DNA from: JAEVLT01 sp050496765
GTDB lineage: Bacteria > Bacillota > Bacilli > Bacillales > Cytobacillaceae
DNA: 64,000 nt
NCBI RefSeq assembly: GCF_050496765.1
Contig: NZ_JBNWEO010000015.1
Span: 558,001-622,000 of the forward strand
Direction of reading: 5' to 3'
Shown here: piece after piece, positions 48,149 through 56,627 of the stretch
Position numbering within the stretch: position 1 is the stretch's first letter
Layout of the letters: each line of letters begins with the position of its first letter
Notes under the pieces: model-generated
What the model saw: only the letters and a program-made list of their open reading frames with translations
Database searches by the model: none
Told to the model about the DNA's origin: nothing
Program-made: the position numbers and the translations under genes

Positions 48149-49819
48149 ATGAACAAGAAAAAGTTGATTTTCATTTATTTTATCATAAGTCTTATTTGGA
48201 TTTTTGGGACAAACACTCTTTTACATATGCAAAAGCCCTCGTTATTCATTTCCTTTCTTGAGAGAGCGAAAGAAGTACTCTATGTTTTAGCGACTGGCTG
48301 GCTGTTTTATAATTTTACTAAAAAAACGGAAGAACTCAGCCGGGTGAAGGAAATTGAAAACCGCCTTACCACCCTCATCCATTCAATGGTGGACTTTGTC
48401 AATTTTAAAGACGGTGAGGGGCGCTGGATTGAAGCAAATGAGTTTGGGCTCAAATTATTTCAGTTAGAAAACGTTGATTTTCGCGGTAAAAAGGATTCTG
48501 AGTTAGCGAAATACACCGACTTCTATGCTGATGCCCTCCGTTACTGCGAAGTTTCCGATGAAGAAACTTGGCAAAATAGAAAAATCACCCGTGTTGAAGA
48601 AATCATTCCACTACCAAATGGCGAAACGAAAACATTTGATACGATTAAAGTACCGCTTTTCCATGAAGATGGAAGCCGGAACGGATTGGTGATTATCGGG
48701 CGGGACATTACTGAGAAGAAAAACGTTGAAAAACTTTTAGTGGAAAGCCAACAACAGTACAAGTCGCTGTTTGAATACAACCCTGATATGGTATTTATGC
48801 TTGATTTGGACTTAACTGTTACCAATTTAAATCCGCAGTTTGAAACAATGACTGGTTATTCCAAGGAACGACTGATTGGAAAAAGTCTTCCTGATCTCCT
48901 GCCCGCGGGTTTAAAGGAAGAAGTGTACACACATTGCTCCTATGTATTAACTAGCCATGAGCCGGTTACGTATGAGATTTCCGTAAAACGGAAAAACGGT
49001 TCGAACATTACACTGCAATGCACGGCCCTCCCAATGATGATTCATGGCAAAATTGCTGGAATTATCGGTTATGGGAAGGACGTGACTACCTTAAGGCAGG
49101 CAGAGGAACAGCTGCGAAGAGCGGAAAAGCTTTCAGTTGTCGGGGAATTATCCGCAAGTGTTGCTCACGAAATCCGCAATCCGCTTACTTCTTTAAAGGG
49201 ATTCGTGCAAATCTTGCAGCTCGAAGATCAAACCCATCAAATGTATTATCAGATTATGATGGACGAATTGACAAGAATTAACCATATTGTTGGTGAACTA
49301 TTGCTTTTGGCAAAGCCGCAGCACGTTCAGTTTACAAAGGCAAATTTATATAAAATAGTAAGTGATGTCTTGTCATTGCTTCATACAGAGGCCAATTTGC
49401 ATAACGTCCAATTTACGTTTGAATCACCATCTAAAGAAATGTGGCTGGATTGCGAACCGAATCAGCTTAAACAGCTGTTTATCAATTTAATTAAAAATGC
49501 AATCGATGCCTCTTTAAGCGGCGGAACAGTCTCAGTCGTTCTTGAAAAAGCGCGGCATGGAAAAACGGCTGTAATCATTCAGGACGAAGGAGAAGGAATG
49601 TCCAAAGAGCGATTATCGCGGATCGGTGAGCCATTTTATTCATCAAAAGAAAAAGGGACAGGCCTTGGACTTACGGTTAGCTTCAAGATCGTTCAATCCC
49701 ATCATGGAACAATTGATTTTGAAAGTGAAAAAGGAAAAGGGACAACGGTTCGAATCAAACTGCCGCTAAAATCCTCTGCCGTTCAAACGAATGGAGAAAA
49801 GAAAACATTAATGGCTTAA
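48149..49819 (+). CDS. PAS-domain sensor histidine kinase (sporulation-kinase type)
   Basis: 556-residue membrane kinase. Two transmembrane helices (about 7-25 and 36-53), two PAS domains (about 75-190 and 205-320, SLFEYNPDMVFMLDLDLTVTNLNP), HisKA with phospho-acceptor His340 in SVAHEIRNPLTSLKG, and HATPase_c with NLIKNAIDAS, DEGEGMS and GTGLGLTVS. No response regulator is adjacent. The layout resembles B. subtilis orphan kinases feeding Spo0F in the phosphorelay. AGGGGAAATGT precedes the ATG; it ends at the terminator at 49829. Confidence 0.85.
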   Translation: MNKKKLIFIYFIISLIWIFGTNTLLHMQKPSLFISFLERAKEVLYVLATGWLFYNFTKKTEELSRVKEIENRLTTLIHSMVDFVNFKDGEGRWIEANEFGLKLFQLENVDFRGKKDSELAKYTDFYADALRYCEVSDEETWQNRKITRVEEIIPLPNGETKTFDTIKVPLFHEDGSRNGLVIIGRDITEKKNVEKLLVESQQQYKSLFEYNPDMVFMLDLDLTVTNLNPQFETMTGYSKERLIGKSLPDLLPAGLKEEVYTHCSYVLTSHEPVTYEISVKRKNGSNITLQCTALPMMIHGKIAGIIGYGKDVTTLRQAEEQLRRAEKLSVVGELSASVAHEIRNPLTSLKGFVQILQLEDQTHQMYYQIMMDELTRINHIVGELLLLAKPQHVQFTKANLYKIVSDVLSLLHTEANLHNVQFTFESPSKEMWLDCEPNQLKQLFINLIKNAIDASLSGGTVSVVLEKARHGKTAVIIQDEGEGMSKERLSRIGEPFYSSKEKGTGLGLTVSFKIVQSHHGTIDFESEKGKGTTVRIKLPLKSSAVQTNGEKKTLMA

Positions 49820-49828
49820 AAAATGGCA

Positions 49829-49863
49829 GGCGCAAATGTCATGATGTTTGCGCCTTTTTTTTG
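49829..49863. terminator. Terminator between kinase and ger operon
   Basis: GGCGCAAA / TTTGCGCC stem followed by T8, overlapping the 3' end of the converging germination permease gene at 49839. Confidence 0.88.
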
Positions 49864-50945
49864 CGGTTACGAAAATAAGCAATCACAAGAAGAATAGTGG
49901 GAAAAATGATTTGAAATGGCCAATGCAAGAAAATCGGGACAATGGTCAAACCTTCCTTGATGTGTTCGGCATAATTGGATGCAATCATCATCGAAGTAAA
50001 CAAAATAATCAGCCCAATTGGAAACACCAGTTTGCGTTGATCTTGGAATTGAAACACATCCGCGGTCGCTGCGACCGCAGCATAATAAAAAATCGTAATT
50101 TTAAAAAATCCGCCGACAACCAGGTATAGCATAAACAAAACATCAAGGCGTTCAATAAAGCCGCCTACTTCAATTTTGCTAACTGTGCTTAAGAGCGGAA
50201 ATGGCGATCGTGTATACAAATCAACCCCAAGAGCCGCAATGTTGATGATAATCGTAATCGTGATGTTGATCCCACTTAGAATCATGCCACCGATGCACAC
50301 TTTTTTGACTTTTTCTTGCTCATTAACAAATGGGAGCACCATTGTAAAAACAACCATTTCGCCAAACGGAAAGAGCAGCGTTTGGCTTATGGTCGCCTGC
50401 AAGATCGGACGCCAGCCGTTTTCCAGCATTGGCTGCAAGTTTTCAAAATGAAATAATCCTGACACCATGACAAGCACGATTCCCGTAATTGCCAACAAAT
50501 AGACAAGGGCGAAATATAACTCGCCCACCCTTGCCAGCACTTCAAAGCCTTTGCGAATCCCATAAATGATTGCCAAGATCATAAGGGTATTAACGATAAA
50601 CAGCGGTGTATTGGAGTAAATCGTGGTTGTTAACAACTCGCCAAAGTCGCGCAAAACCCTTGAAGCTAGATAAATAAAATAGACAATATAAAAAAAAGCA
50701 AGAATGCGACCAACCCATTTTCCCGTGATTTTTTGGACGTAGGTTGTTGGTGGAACATCGGGATAGTAGCGATATAAAAAATAGTAGATATGAAAAAGGG
50801 CGATTCCGCCAATCATGCCAAGGAGGATCGTGATCCAGGCATCCTGCTTGGCACTCGCTCCTACTCCAACTAAAATGGAACTTCCCATTTCAAATAGAAC
50901 AACTAAGACAAATAGCTGTGTCGCATTAATCTTCGCCTTTTCCAT
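49839..50945 (-). CDS. Spore germination permease-like protein (GerAB type)
   Basis: 368-residue integral membrane protein of the GerAB / spore permease family (APC superfamily), about ten transmembrane segments beginning INATQLFVLVVLFEMGSSILVG. It is the B subunit of a germinant receptor and probably binds the nutrient germinant. GAGGAATGTG precedes the ATG. It is third in the leftward A-C-B operon, an order like that of gerK. Confidence 0.87.
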   Translation of the reverse strand: MEKAKINATQLFVLVVLFEMGSSILVGVGASAKQDAWITILLGMIGGIALFHIYYFLYRYYPDVPPTTYVQKITGKWVGRILAFFYIVYFIYLASRVLRDFGELLTTTIYSNTPLFIVNTLMILAIIYGIRKGFEVLARVGELYFALVYLLAITGIVLVMVSGLFHFENLQPMLENGWRPILQATISQTLLFPFGEMVVFTMVLPFVNEQEKVKKVCIGGMILSGINITITIIINIAALGVDLYTRSPFPLLSTVSKIEVGGFIERLDVLFMLYLVVGGFFKITIFYYAAVAATADVFQFQDQRKLVFPIGLIILFTSMMIASNYAEHIKEGLTIVPIFLHWPFQIIFPTILLVIAYFRNRKKKAQTS

Positions 50946-50970
50946 TCTTCACATTCCTCTTTGTTAGCGA

Positions 50971-52179
50971 TTATTTTTTCATATCAGACCAAAATGGCAA
51001 GCTGCGGACACCTTCACGGCGGATATATGCATGGACTTCTACCGTAACCGGAAGATCGACAAATCGTTCATCCCAATTCTGTTTTGCTTTTTTCCAGTAA
51101 ACTGGATTGGCACGATGAATTTTTTCACCAAATCCGAAAATATCGCTTTTTAGTTGTTTGGCGTCAGCAATTGCCGCCAACACTTCTTTTTTGATTTTTT
51201 GGGACAATTTATTTTCAATTTTTTCAATGATCTCTGGATTATTCAAATCGATCGGCACATCTGCCTCTTCCAGAACGCCTTCTTCTTTTACGGTTATATA
51301 AATATGCGGCTGCCCATTCTTCACCTTTGCAGAAACCTTTGTCTTTGCTCTCGTTGGTGAAACGCCGATCGCATCTTTTTTCTGATCCCAATCAACACTA
51401 ATTGCTGTGCTTTTCACTTTATCCATGATTCGCAATACGCCTCTTGCGTGTTGTTTGCGGATCCAGCCGACCAATTTACCCTTTTTAAAAACCGCCAATC
51501 CGTCCGACTGAATAATCACAGGCGGTATTGCTGAACTTAGGTTTTTATCTGTACTTCGTTCACTTAAGTTACCGCTTAAAGTAAAAACAGAGACAATAGG
51601 CTCTTTGCCATCACTTACAAGACTCGCTATAAAATCATCAATGGTCACAATCATATTTTCACCGAGCATTTCTTCTGTTACTATTAATGTTTTTGAAATT
51701 TTATCAACCGGCAGTTTGTCAATATTCGTTAACGTTGATAGCATTTCCTCTGCCGTAGCATTTTTGGCAATGATCATCTTAGTGGTCGTCCGGAATTCCG
51801 GATAACGATCAAGTACATCTAACATATCGAGAATTCCAGCTTTTGCTTGTTCTTCACCAATCACTAATAGATTGGTATGTCCATAATATAAGCGGCGTGG
51901 AATTTTTCTTGTCGCGATTCTCGCTGTTTCCAGTAAATTTTTCCCGGATGATTGAAAAACAACAACTGGAAGCCCTTGACCACCGCCATTTTGACCTGTT
52001 GAGACGTTCCCGGGTATTACGATTTGATAGCTGCTCGTGAACTTTTCACCGTTTTTTCCTTTATCGACGCCAACTCCCATTACAAATGCCAGATCGGTCA
52101 GTTCTTTCTGGTTCCAACAGCCGCTAAGAAGCGGAATCATGAAAACAATGGCCAACAAACAGATAAACCTTCGCTTCAT
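50971..52179 (-). CDS. Spore germination lipoprotein (GerAC type)
   Basis: 402-residue lipoprotein with signal peptide and lipobox LLSGC (Cys21), then WNQKELTDLAFVMGVGVDKG, the characteristic Ger(x)C N terminus. It is the C subunit of a germinant receptor, anchored to the outer face of the spore inner membrane. Its start overlaps the A-subunit stop by 4 bp. Confidence 0.9.
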   Translation of the reverse strand: MKRRFICLLAIVFMIPLLSGCWNQKELTDLAFVMGVGVDKGKNGEKFTSSYQIVIPGNVSTGQNGGGQGLPVVVFQSSGKNLLETARIATRKIPRRLYYGHTNLLVIGEEQAKAGILDMLDVLDRYPEFRTTTKMIIAKNATAEEMLSTLTNIDKLPVDKISKTLIVTEEMLGENMIVTIDDFIASLVSDGKEPIVSVFTLSGNLSERSTDKNLSSAIPPVIIQSDGLAVFKKGKLVGWIRKQHARGVLRIMDKVKSTAISVDWDQKKDAIGVSPTRAKTKVSAKVKNGQPHIYITVKEEGVLEEADVPIDLNNPEIIEKIENKLSQKIKKEVLAAIADAKQLKSDIFGFGEKIHRANPVYWKKAKQNWDERFVDLPVTVEVHAYIRREGVRSLPFWSDMKK

Positions 52180-53792
52180 TTTTGATCACCTTGCTGCTTC
52201 GAGTTTGCCGCATCGTTTTTTTGCGGCGGCTGTGGTTTCTGATTTTTCCCTGTTCTTGCCAGATTATTTTTACTAATCAGTTGCGGCCGATCTTTCATGG
52301 CCCAAATCGGGAAACGGATTAACACGTCCTGCTGACCTTTCCAGCTAAATGGAGCAATTGGTGCCATATACGGGACACCAAAAGACCTTAAGGAACACAA
52401 ATGGATCGTCATCACCATCACCGCTAACGATACACCGTAAAAACCTAGAAACGTTGCTACTCCCATAATGATAAAGCGGAGTAAACGAGTTGAAATCGCC
52501 ATCGCAAACGTTGGTGTCGAAAAGTTGGCAATAGCTGTAATTGAAACAACAATGACCATCACGGGTGAGACAAATCCAGCTTGAACGGCTGCCTGGCCAA
52601 TTACAAGGGCGCCGACAATTGAAACTGCTTGACCAACCGCCCGCGGCAGGCGCAATCCGGCCTCTCGCAAAATCTCAAAGGTAATTTCCATAATCAATGC
52701 CTCCACAAATGCAGGAAATGGAACGTTTTCCCTTTGGGCAGCAATCGCAATCGCCATCGTTGTTGGGATCATTTCCTGATGGAAAGTGGTGGCAGCAATA
52801 TATATGGCCGGTCCTATCAGTGAAATGAAAAATGCGGTAATCCGGAGCAACCGGATTCCAGTCGAGATATCAAATCGTGAATAGTAATCATCTGCTGCTT
52901 GAAAAAACTCAATAAAAACAGCGGGTGCCGTCAGAACAAATGGAGTCCCGTCAATGAAGATCGCAACCCTGCCTTCCAATAGCTGCGAACAGACAACATC
53001 TGGCCGTTCTGTATGGTAGACAGTCGGGAACGTTGTCCACGTCTGGTCTTCAATCAGTTGTTCAATATAGCCTGACTCTAAAATTGAATCAATTTGAATT
53101 CGTTTTAACCGCTCTTTTGCTTCGGTAATGATTTTTTCATTGGCAATCCCTTTAATATACATCAGGCCGACATCTGTTTGCGTAACCGTACCAATTTTCA
53201 TTGTCTCAAGCCAAAGGTTCGGACTTTTGATCCGCCTGCGAATTAAAGAAGTATTTGTTCGAAAAGATTCCGTGAAAGCATCCTTTGGTCCACGAATTGT
53301 TAATTGCGTTGTCGGTTCCGTGATTGCGCGTTTTTCACCACCACGTGTGCTTCCGCCGATTGCAACTTCATAGCCATTCAGAAAAATGATTGTATCCCCT
53401 GAAAGCAGTGATTCATATAGTTTGTCCCAATCGCGAATTTGACTGATGCTACCTAAAGACACTGCTTTTTCCAACATGAGCTGAAACGGATCTTTTCCTG
53501 CTTCAGAATCGGTACTTTTTTTCATCAATGTTTCGATAATAAATTCGCTAATCACTTTGCTGTCAGATATACCGTCAATATAAACGATCGCACCTGTTAT
53601 ATGCTGAAACTGAAACTCACGAATAACGATATCTGTGCTGTTGCCAAGTTCTTCTTTAATTCGCTGCAAATTGTCTTGACAATTTTTTAGGATAGGCAGT
53701 TGTTCAGGCGACTGCGGATCTGCTTGTTGCCGCAAATTGTCTTGTTGCCGAATTTTGGACCGCTTTTTTAAAATGGAAGAAAGAAGCGACAT
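52176..53792 (-). CDS. Spore germination protein (GerAA type)
   Basis: 538-residue A subunit of a germinant receptor. It has a large hydrophilic N-terminal domain (1-290), then about five membrane segments starting RLLRITAFFISLIGPAIYIAATTFHQEMIPT and a Pro/Gln/Lys-rich C tail. The ETMKIGTVTQTDVGLMYIKGIAN and GRVAIFIDGTPFVL stretches are family hallmarks. AGGAGG is close (4 nt) to the ATG. It is first in the operon and has a candidate sigma-G promoter. Confidence 0.9.
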   Translation of the reverse strand: MSLLSSILKKRSKIRQQDNLRQQADPQSPEQLPILKNCQDNLQRIKEELGNSTDIVIREFQFQHITGAIVYIDGISDSKVISEFIIETLMKKSTDSEAGKDPFQLMLEKAVSLGSISQIRDWDKLYESLLSGDTIIFLNGYEVAIGGSTRGGEKRAITEPTTQLTIRGPKDAFTESFRTNTSLIRRRIKSPNLWLETMKIGTVTQTDVGLMYIKGIANEKIITEAKERLKRIQIDSILESGYIEQLIEDQTWTTFPTVYHTERPDVVCSQLLEGRVAIFIDGTPFVLTAPAVFIEFFQAADDYYSRFDISTGIRLLRITAFFISLIGPAIYIAATTFHQEMIPTTMAIAIAAQRENVPFPAFVEALIMEITFEILREAGLRLPRAVGQAVSIVGALVIGQAAVQAGFVSPVMVIVVSITAIANFSTPTFAMAISTRLLRFIIMGVATFLGFYGVSLAVMVMTIHLCSLRSFGVPYMAPIAPFSWKGQQDVLIRFPIWAMKDRPQLISKNNLARTGKNQKPQPPQKNDAANSKQQGDQK

Positions 53793-53817
53793 CCTGCCTG
53801 CCTCCTTTAATGAAGTT

Positions 53818-53848
53818 TGTTATGTTGCCTCAACTGTCAATTCATTCA
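53818..53848 (-). promoter_or_regulatory. Candidate sigma-G promoter of the ger operon
   Basis: On the minus strand TGAATG (53848-53843), 18 nt and CATAACA (53824-53818) resemble the forespore sigma-G pattern TGAATA-N17/18-CATACTA. It would give a leader of about 18 nt with the AGGAGG of the GerAA start. Germination receptor operons are normally sigma-G dependent. Confidence 0.5.
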
Positions 53849-53902
53849 GCATTTTTCTCATTAGTGGTTATCGTATCCAGCTAAACTGTTTTTATCCACT
53901 TT

Positions 53903-53935
53903 AAAGGGATTTTTTCCCGTTAACCAAATCCCTTT
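53903..53935. other. Stem-loop in the ger-upstream gap
   Basis: AAAGGGATTT / AAATCCCTTT with a 13-nt loop, between the divergent ger operon and the small membrane protein. It might be a terminator remnant or an operator. Nothing else is recognised in the 214-bp gap. Confidence 0.45.
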
Positions 53936-54006
53936 CTGTCGTATAGAACAATGTCAGCATCCTTAAACTATAGATACCGATTCTAACATGAGTGAAGGTG
54001 GTTCAC

Positions 54007-54246
54007 TTGAAGCTCTTTTTTGTGATGCTTTTATTGTGTTTTTGCTTAGGATTTATCATTCTATTGATGGATTTTATCGCAGGAGAACCATTTCAATATG
54101 ATCTATTACAAGCTCTAAATCCCTTTTCGGTCATGGAAGCACCGGAATATGTCGTGATATCGATCTTTTTCTTTTTTATTTTTCTTCAAATGTTTCAAGG
54201 TTATTTGAAAAAGAAGCAGCAAAAGAATTCACAAACACAAAAGTGA
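54007..54246 (+). CDS. Small two-helix membrane protein
   Basis: 79 residues with two transmembrane segments (about 2-22, LFFVMLLLCFCLGFIILLMDF, and 50-65, VISIFFFFIFLQMF) and a Lys/Gln-rich C tail. TTG 54007 is favoured because AAGGTGG lies 5 nt upstream; GTG 53992 overlaps that site. It is divergent from the ger operon and upstream of an aldo/keto reductase. The family is not recognised. Confidence 0.65.
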   Translation: MKLFFVMLLLCFCLGFIILLMDFIAGEPFQYDLLQALNPFSVMEAPEYVVISIFFFFIFLQMFQGYLKKKQQKNSQTQK

Positions 54247-54335
54247 ATTCTGGAGAAGCTATCTCTGGACACAATCCTTTGGATGTAGTATTTTTAGTTT
54301 GAGTAACGAAATACTTTATTTTGGGAGGGAATACT

Positions 54336-55280
54336 GTGGAATATCGCCGTTTAGGAAAGACTGGGGTAAAGGTTAGCGAAATTAGTCTCGGCAGTTGGCT
54401 TACATACGGGGGATATGTTGAAGAAGAAAAGGCAACATCCTCCATCGACAAAGCCTATGATCTTGGAATCAACTTCTTTGATACAGCAAATGTTTATATG
54501 CGCGGTGAAGCAGAAGTCGTCGTTGGCAAGGCGTTGAAAAAGTATCCTCGTGATTCTTATGTCCTTGCGACAAAAGTGTTTTGGCCAATGGGTGACGGCC
54601 CGAATGACCGAGGGCTTTCGCGCAAACACGTTATTGAGCAATGCCACGCAAGCCTGAAGCGTCTTGGAACCGATTATGTTGACCTTTATTATTGCCATCG
54701 CTTCGATCCGGAAACGCCCGTCGAAGAAACATTAAGGGCACTTGATGACTTGGTTCGCCAAGGAAAAGTTCTGTATGTCGGTGTTAGCGAATGGACTGCC
54801 GAGCAAATTACAGAAGCTGTACATATTGCTGATAAAAAACTGCTCGACCGTATCGTGGTTAACCAGCCTCAGTACAGCATGCTCGAGCGCTATATCGAAA
54901 AAGAAGTCCTTCCTGTGAGTGAAAAATACGGGATCGGCCAAGTCGTCTGGTCTCCACTAGCCCAAGGCGTGCTGACAGGCAAATACAAAAAAGGTGCCGC
55001 AGTGCCGCAAGGAAGCCGCGCTGCCCAGGAAAACTACGGTTCATTGTTTGGGCTTTTAACAGATGAGAACCTTGATAAAGTTGAACGATTAAAAGAAGTA
55101 GCGGCTGACAATGAACTGACAATGGCTCAGCTTGCCCTCGCCTGGATTTTGCGCCAAAAAGGCGTTTCAAGCGCGATCGTCGGTGCAAGCAGACCGGAAC
55201 AGCTTGAAGAAAATGTTAAAGCGTCCGGCATAAAATTAAGCGCAGAAACCCTGCAAACAATTGAAGAAATCTTAAACTAA
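54336..55280 (+). CDS. Aldo/keto reductase
   Basis: 314-residue NADPH-dependent TIM-barrel reductase of the potassium-channel-beta-like AKR group. MEYRRLGKTGVKVSEISLGSW starts the barrel; Asp and Tyr lie in NFFDTANVYMRG, Lys in LATKVFWPMG, His in YYCHRFDPETP, and the cofactor site near GASRPEQLEEN. It reduces aldehydes or ketones. GTG 54336 lies 7 nt after GGGAGG. It ends at the terminator at 55290. Confidence 0.9.
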   Translation: MEYRRLGKTGVKVSEISLGSWLTYGGYVEEEKATSSIDKAYDLGINFFDTANVYMRGEAEVVVGKALKKYPRDSYVLATKVFWPMGDGPNDRGLSRKHVIEQCHASLKRLGTDYVDLYYCHRFDPETPVEETLRALDDLVRQGKVLYVGVSEWTAEQITEAVHIADKKLLDRIVVNQPQYSMLERYIEKEVLPVSEKYGIGQVVWSPLAQGVLTGKYKKGAAVPQGSRAAQENYGSLFGLLTDENLDKVERLKEVAADNELTMAQLALAWILRQKGVSSAIVGASRPEQLEENVKASGIKLSAETLQTIEEILN

Positions 55281-55289
55281 AAAATAGTA

Positions 55290-55320
55290 AAAAGCCTGCG
55301 TATTAAAGCAGGCTTTTTGT
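55290..55320. terminator. Bidirectional terminator between AKR and narI
   Basis: AAAAAGCCTGC / GCAGGCTTTTT with an 8-nt loop, separating converging genes. Confidence 0.9.
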
Positions 55321-55321
55321 T

Positions 55322-56014
55322 CTAACGAGCCGTATGCTGTTTTGGTTCGCGTTTGCGGTATACGACATAGCTCCTTGATAAATAACGCAGCGGCATGCTA
55401 AAGACGTGAACGAGCCGGGTAAATGGCCAAACGGCAAAAATCCCCATTGCCGCAACCATATGAATTTTAAACCACAGCGGCACATTCACAAGATAGCTTG
55501 CATCTGCACGGAAGAGGAGAACGCTCCGCAGCCAGGGGCCGATCGTTGTTCGGTAATCAAATCCTTTTGGATTGATATTCAAAAGAGTGGCTGATAATCC
55601 CGACAATGCAACAACTGTTAAAAGAAGAAGTGCTACGTAATCTCCTTTCGTGCTCGTTGCAATGATCCGGCGCACCGTGATGCGGCGATAGCTTAAAATA
55701 ATCAAGCCTGCGACCGCAGCAATCCCTGCCGGAATCCCGCCAATCAACGCGACCGCATGATAGACTTCTTCACTTATTCCAAATGATTCATACACCTCGA
55801 CCGGAATGATTAACCCGGCAACATGGCCGAAAAATACAAAGATAATTCCAAAATGGAATAAATTCGAGCCGACACGCAGCAGTTTTTTTTCTAAAAGCTC
55901 ACTTGACTTTGAAGTCCAGCCAAATTGATCATGATTGTACCGATATATATGGCCAAAAATAAATATGGTTAGGACGATGTAAGGAAAAATTACCCAAATA
56001 AATTGGTTGACCAT
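55322..56014 (-). CDS. narI: Respiratory nitrate reductase gamma subunit (cytochrome b)
   Basis: 230-residue membrane cytochrome b of nitrate reductase A. It has about five transmembrane helices with His residues for two b haems (FHFGIIFVFFGHVAGL in the second helix, FKIHMVAAMGIF near the end). It takes electrons from menaquinol and passes them to NarH. It starts within the narJ end (25-bp overlap) after GAGGGGTG. Confidence 0.93.
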   Translation of the reverse strand: MVNQFIWVIFPYIVLTIFIFGHIYRYNHDQFGWTSKSSELLEKKLLRVGSNLFHFGIIFVFFGHVAGLIIPVEVYESFGISEEVYHAVALIGGIPAGIAAVAGLIILSYRRITVRRIIATSTKGDYVALLLLTVVALSGLSATLLNINPKGFDYRTTIGPWLRSVLLFRADASYLVNVPLWFKIHMVAAMGIFAVWPFTRLVHVFSMPLRYLSRSYVVYRKREPKQHTAR

Positions 56015-56568
56015 GCTTCTTCACCCCTCCGCTTTGTTTCGGTTATTCCTGCTTCTTTCACCGCTTCTACAACGGCCTCAAGGACATGGCGGTACAGGTT
56101 GTTTTGTTCAGTTAAGCGATCGCGTATCTCGACCATATTCTCAAAATACCGTTCAAAAACAGGCTGAAGTGTCTCCTTATCCACTTGCCCGGCAAATTCA
56201 AGCATCATTGGCAAATAGTCGGGCAGCTCAAGCTCGGTCGCTTCAAAACCATGAAGTTTGTAATAATTTTTCAAAAACAGAAGATCAATTCCTCGTTCTC
56301 TCTGTTCACCAGATGTCATATAGGTTACATACAAGTTTGTTTTCTTGCCAAAATCAAAGGTGTAAACATAGGTATGAATGAACTCGTCAACTGTTAGCTT
56401 CTTTGCTGCAGAAATAAATTGCCCAAGCTCTTGTTTTATTTTACCTGGCGAAAGTTCCTTTACTTCAGCCTCCTCCAGATCAGATAACGTCTCGTGAAAG
56501 ACCTGATCCGGGTAAGCTAATAAATACGAACATATTTGAAAAACGCTTTGAATTTCATCATAAAGCAA
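55990..56568 (-). CDS. narJ: Nitrate reductase assembly chaperone
   Basis: 192-residue TorD/NarJ-family chaperone: ICSYLLAYPDQVF at the N terminus and FDFGKKTNLYVTYMTSGEQRERG in the middle. It is needed for molybdenum cofactor insertion into NarG and is not part of the mature enzyme. The TTG start at 56568 follows AAGGTG. There is a 59-bp gap after narH. Confidence 0.92.
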   Translation of the reverse strand: MLYDEIQSVFQICSYLLAYPDQVFHETLSDLEEAEVKELSPGKIKQELGQFISAAKKLTVDEFIHTYVYTFDFGKKTNLYVTYMTSGEQRERGIDLLFLKNYYKLHGFEATELELPDYLPMMLEFAGQVDKETLQPVFERYFENMVEIRDRLTEQNNLYRHVLEAVVEAVKEAGITETKRRGEEAWSTNLFG

Positions 56569-56627
56569 ATTCGTTCACCTTCTTTTTTTAGGAGGGGAAA
56601 GCTACCTTTCTCCTCCATGCGTTAAAT

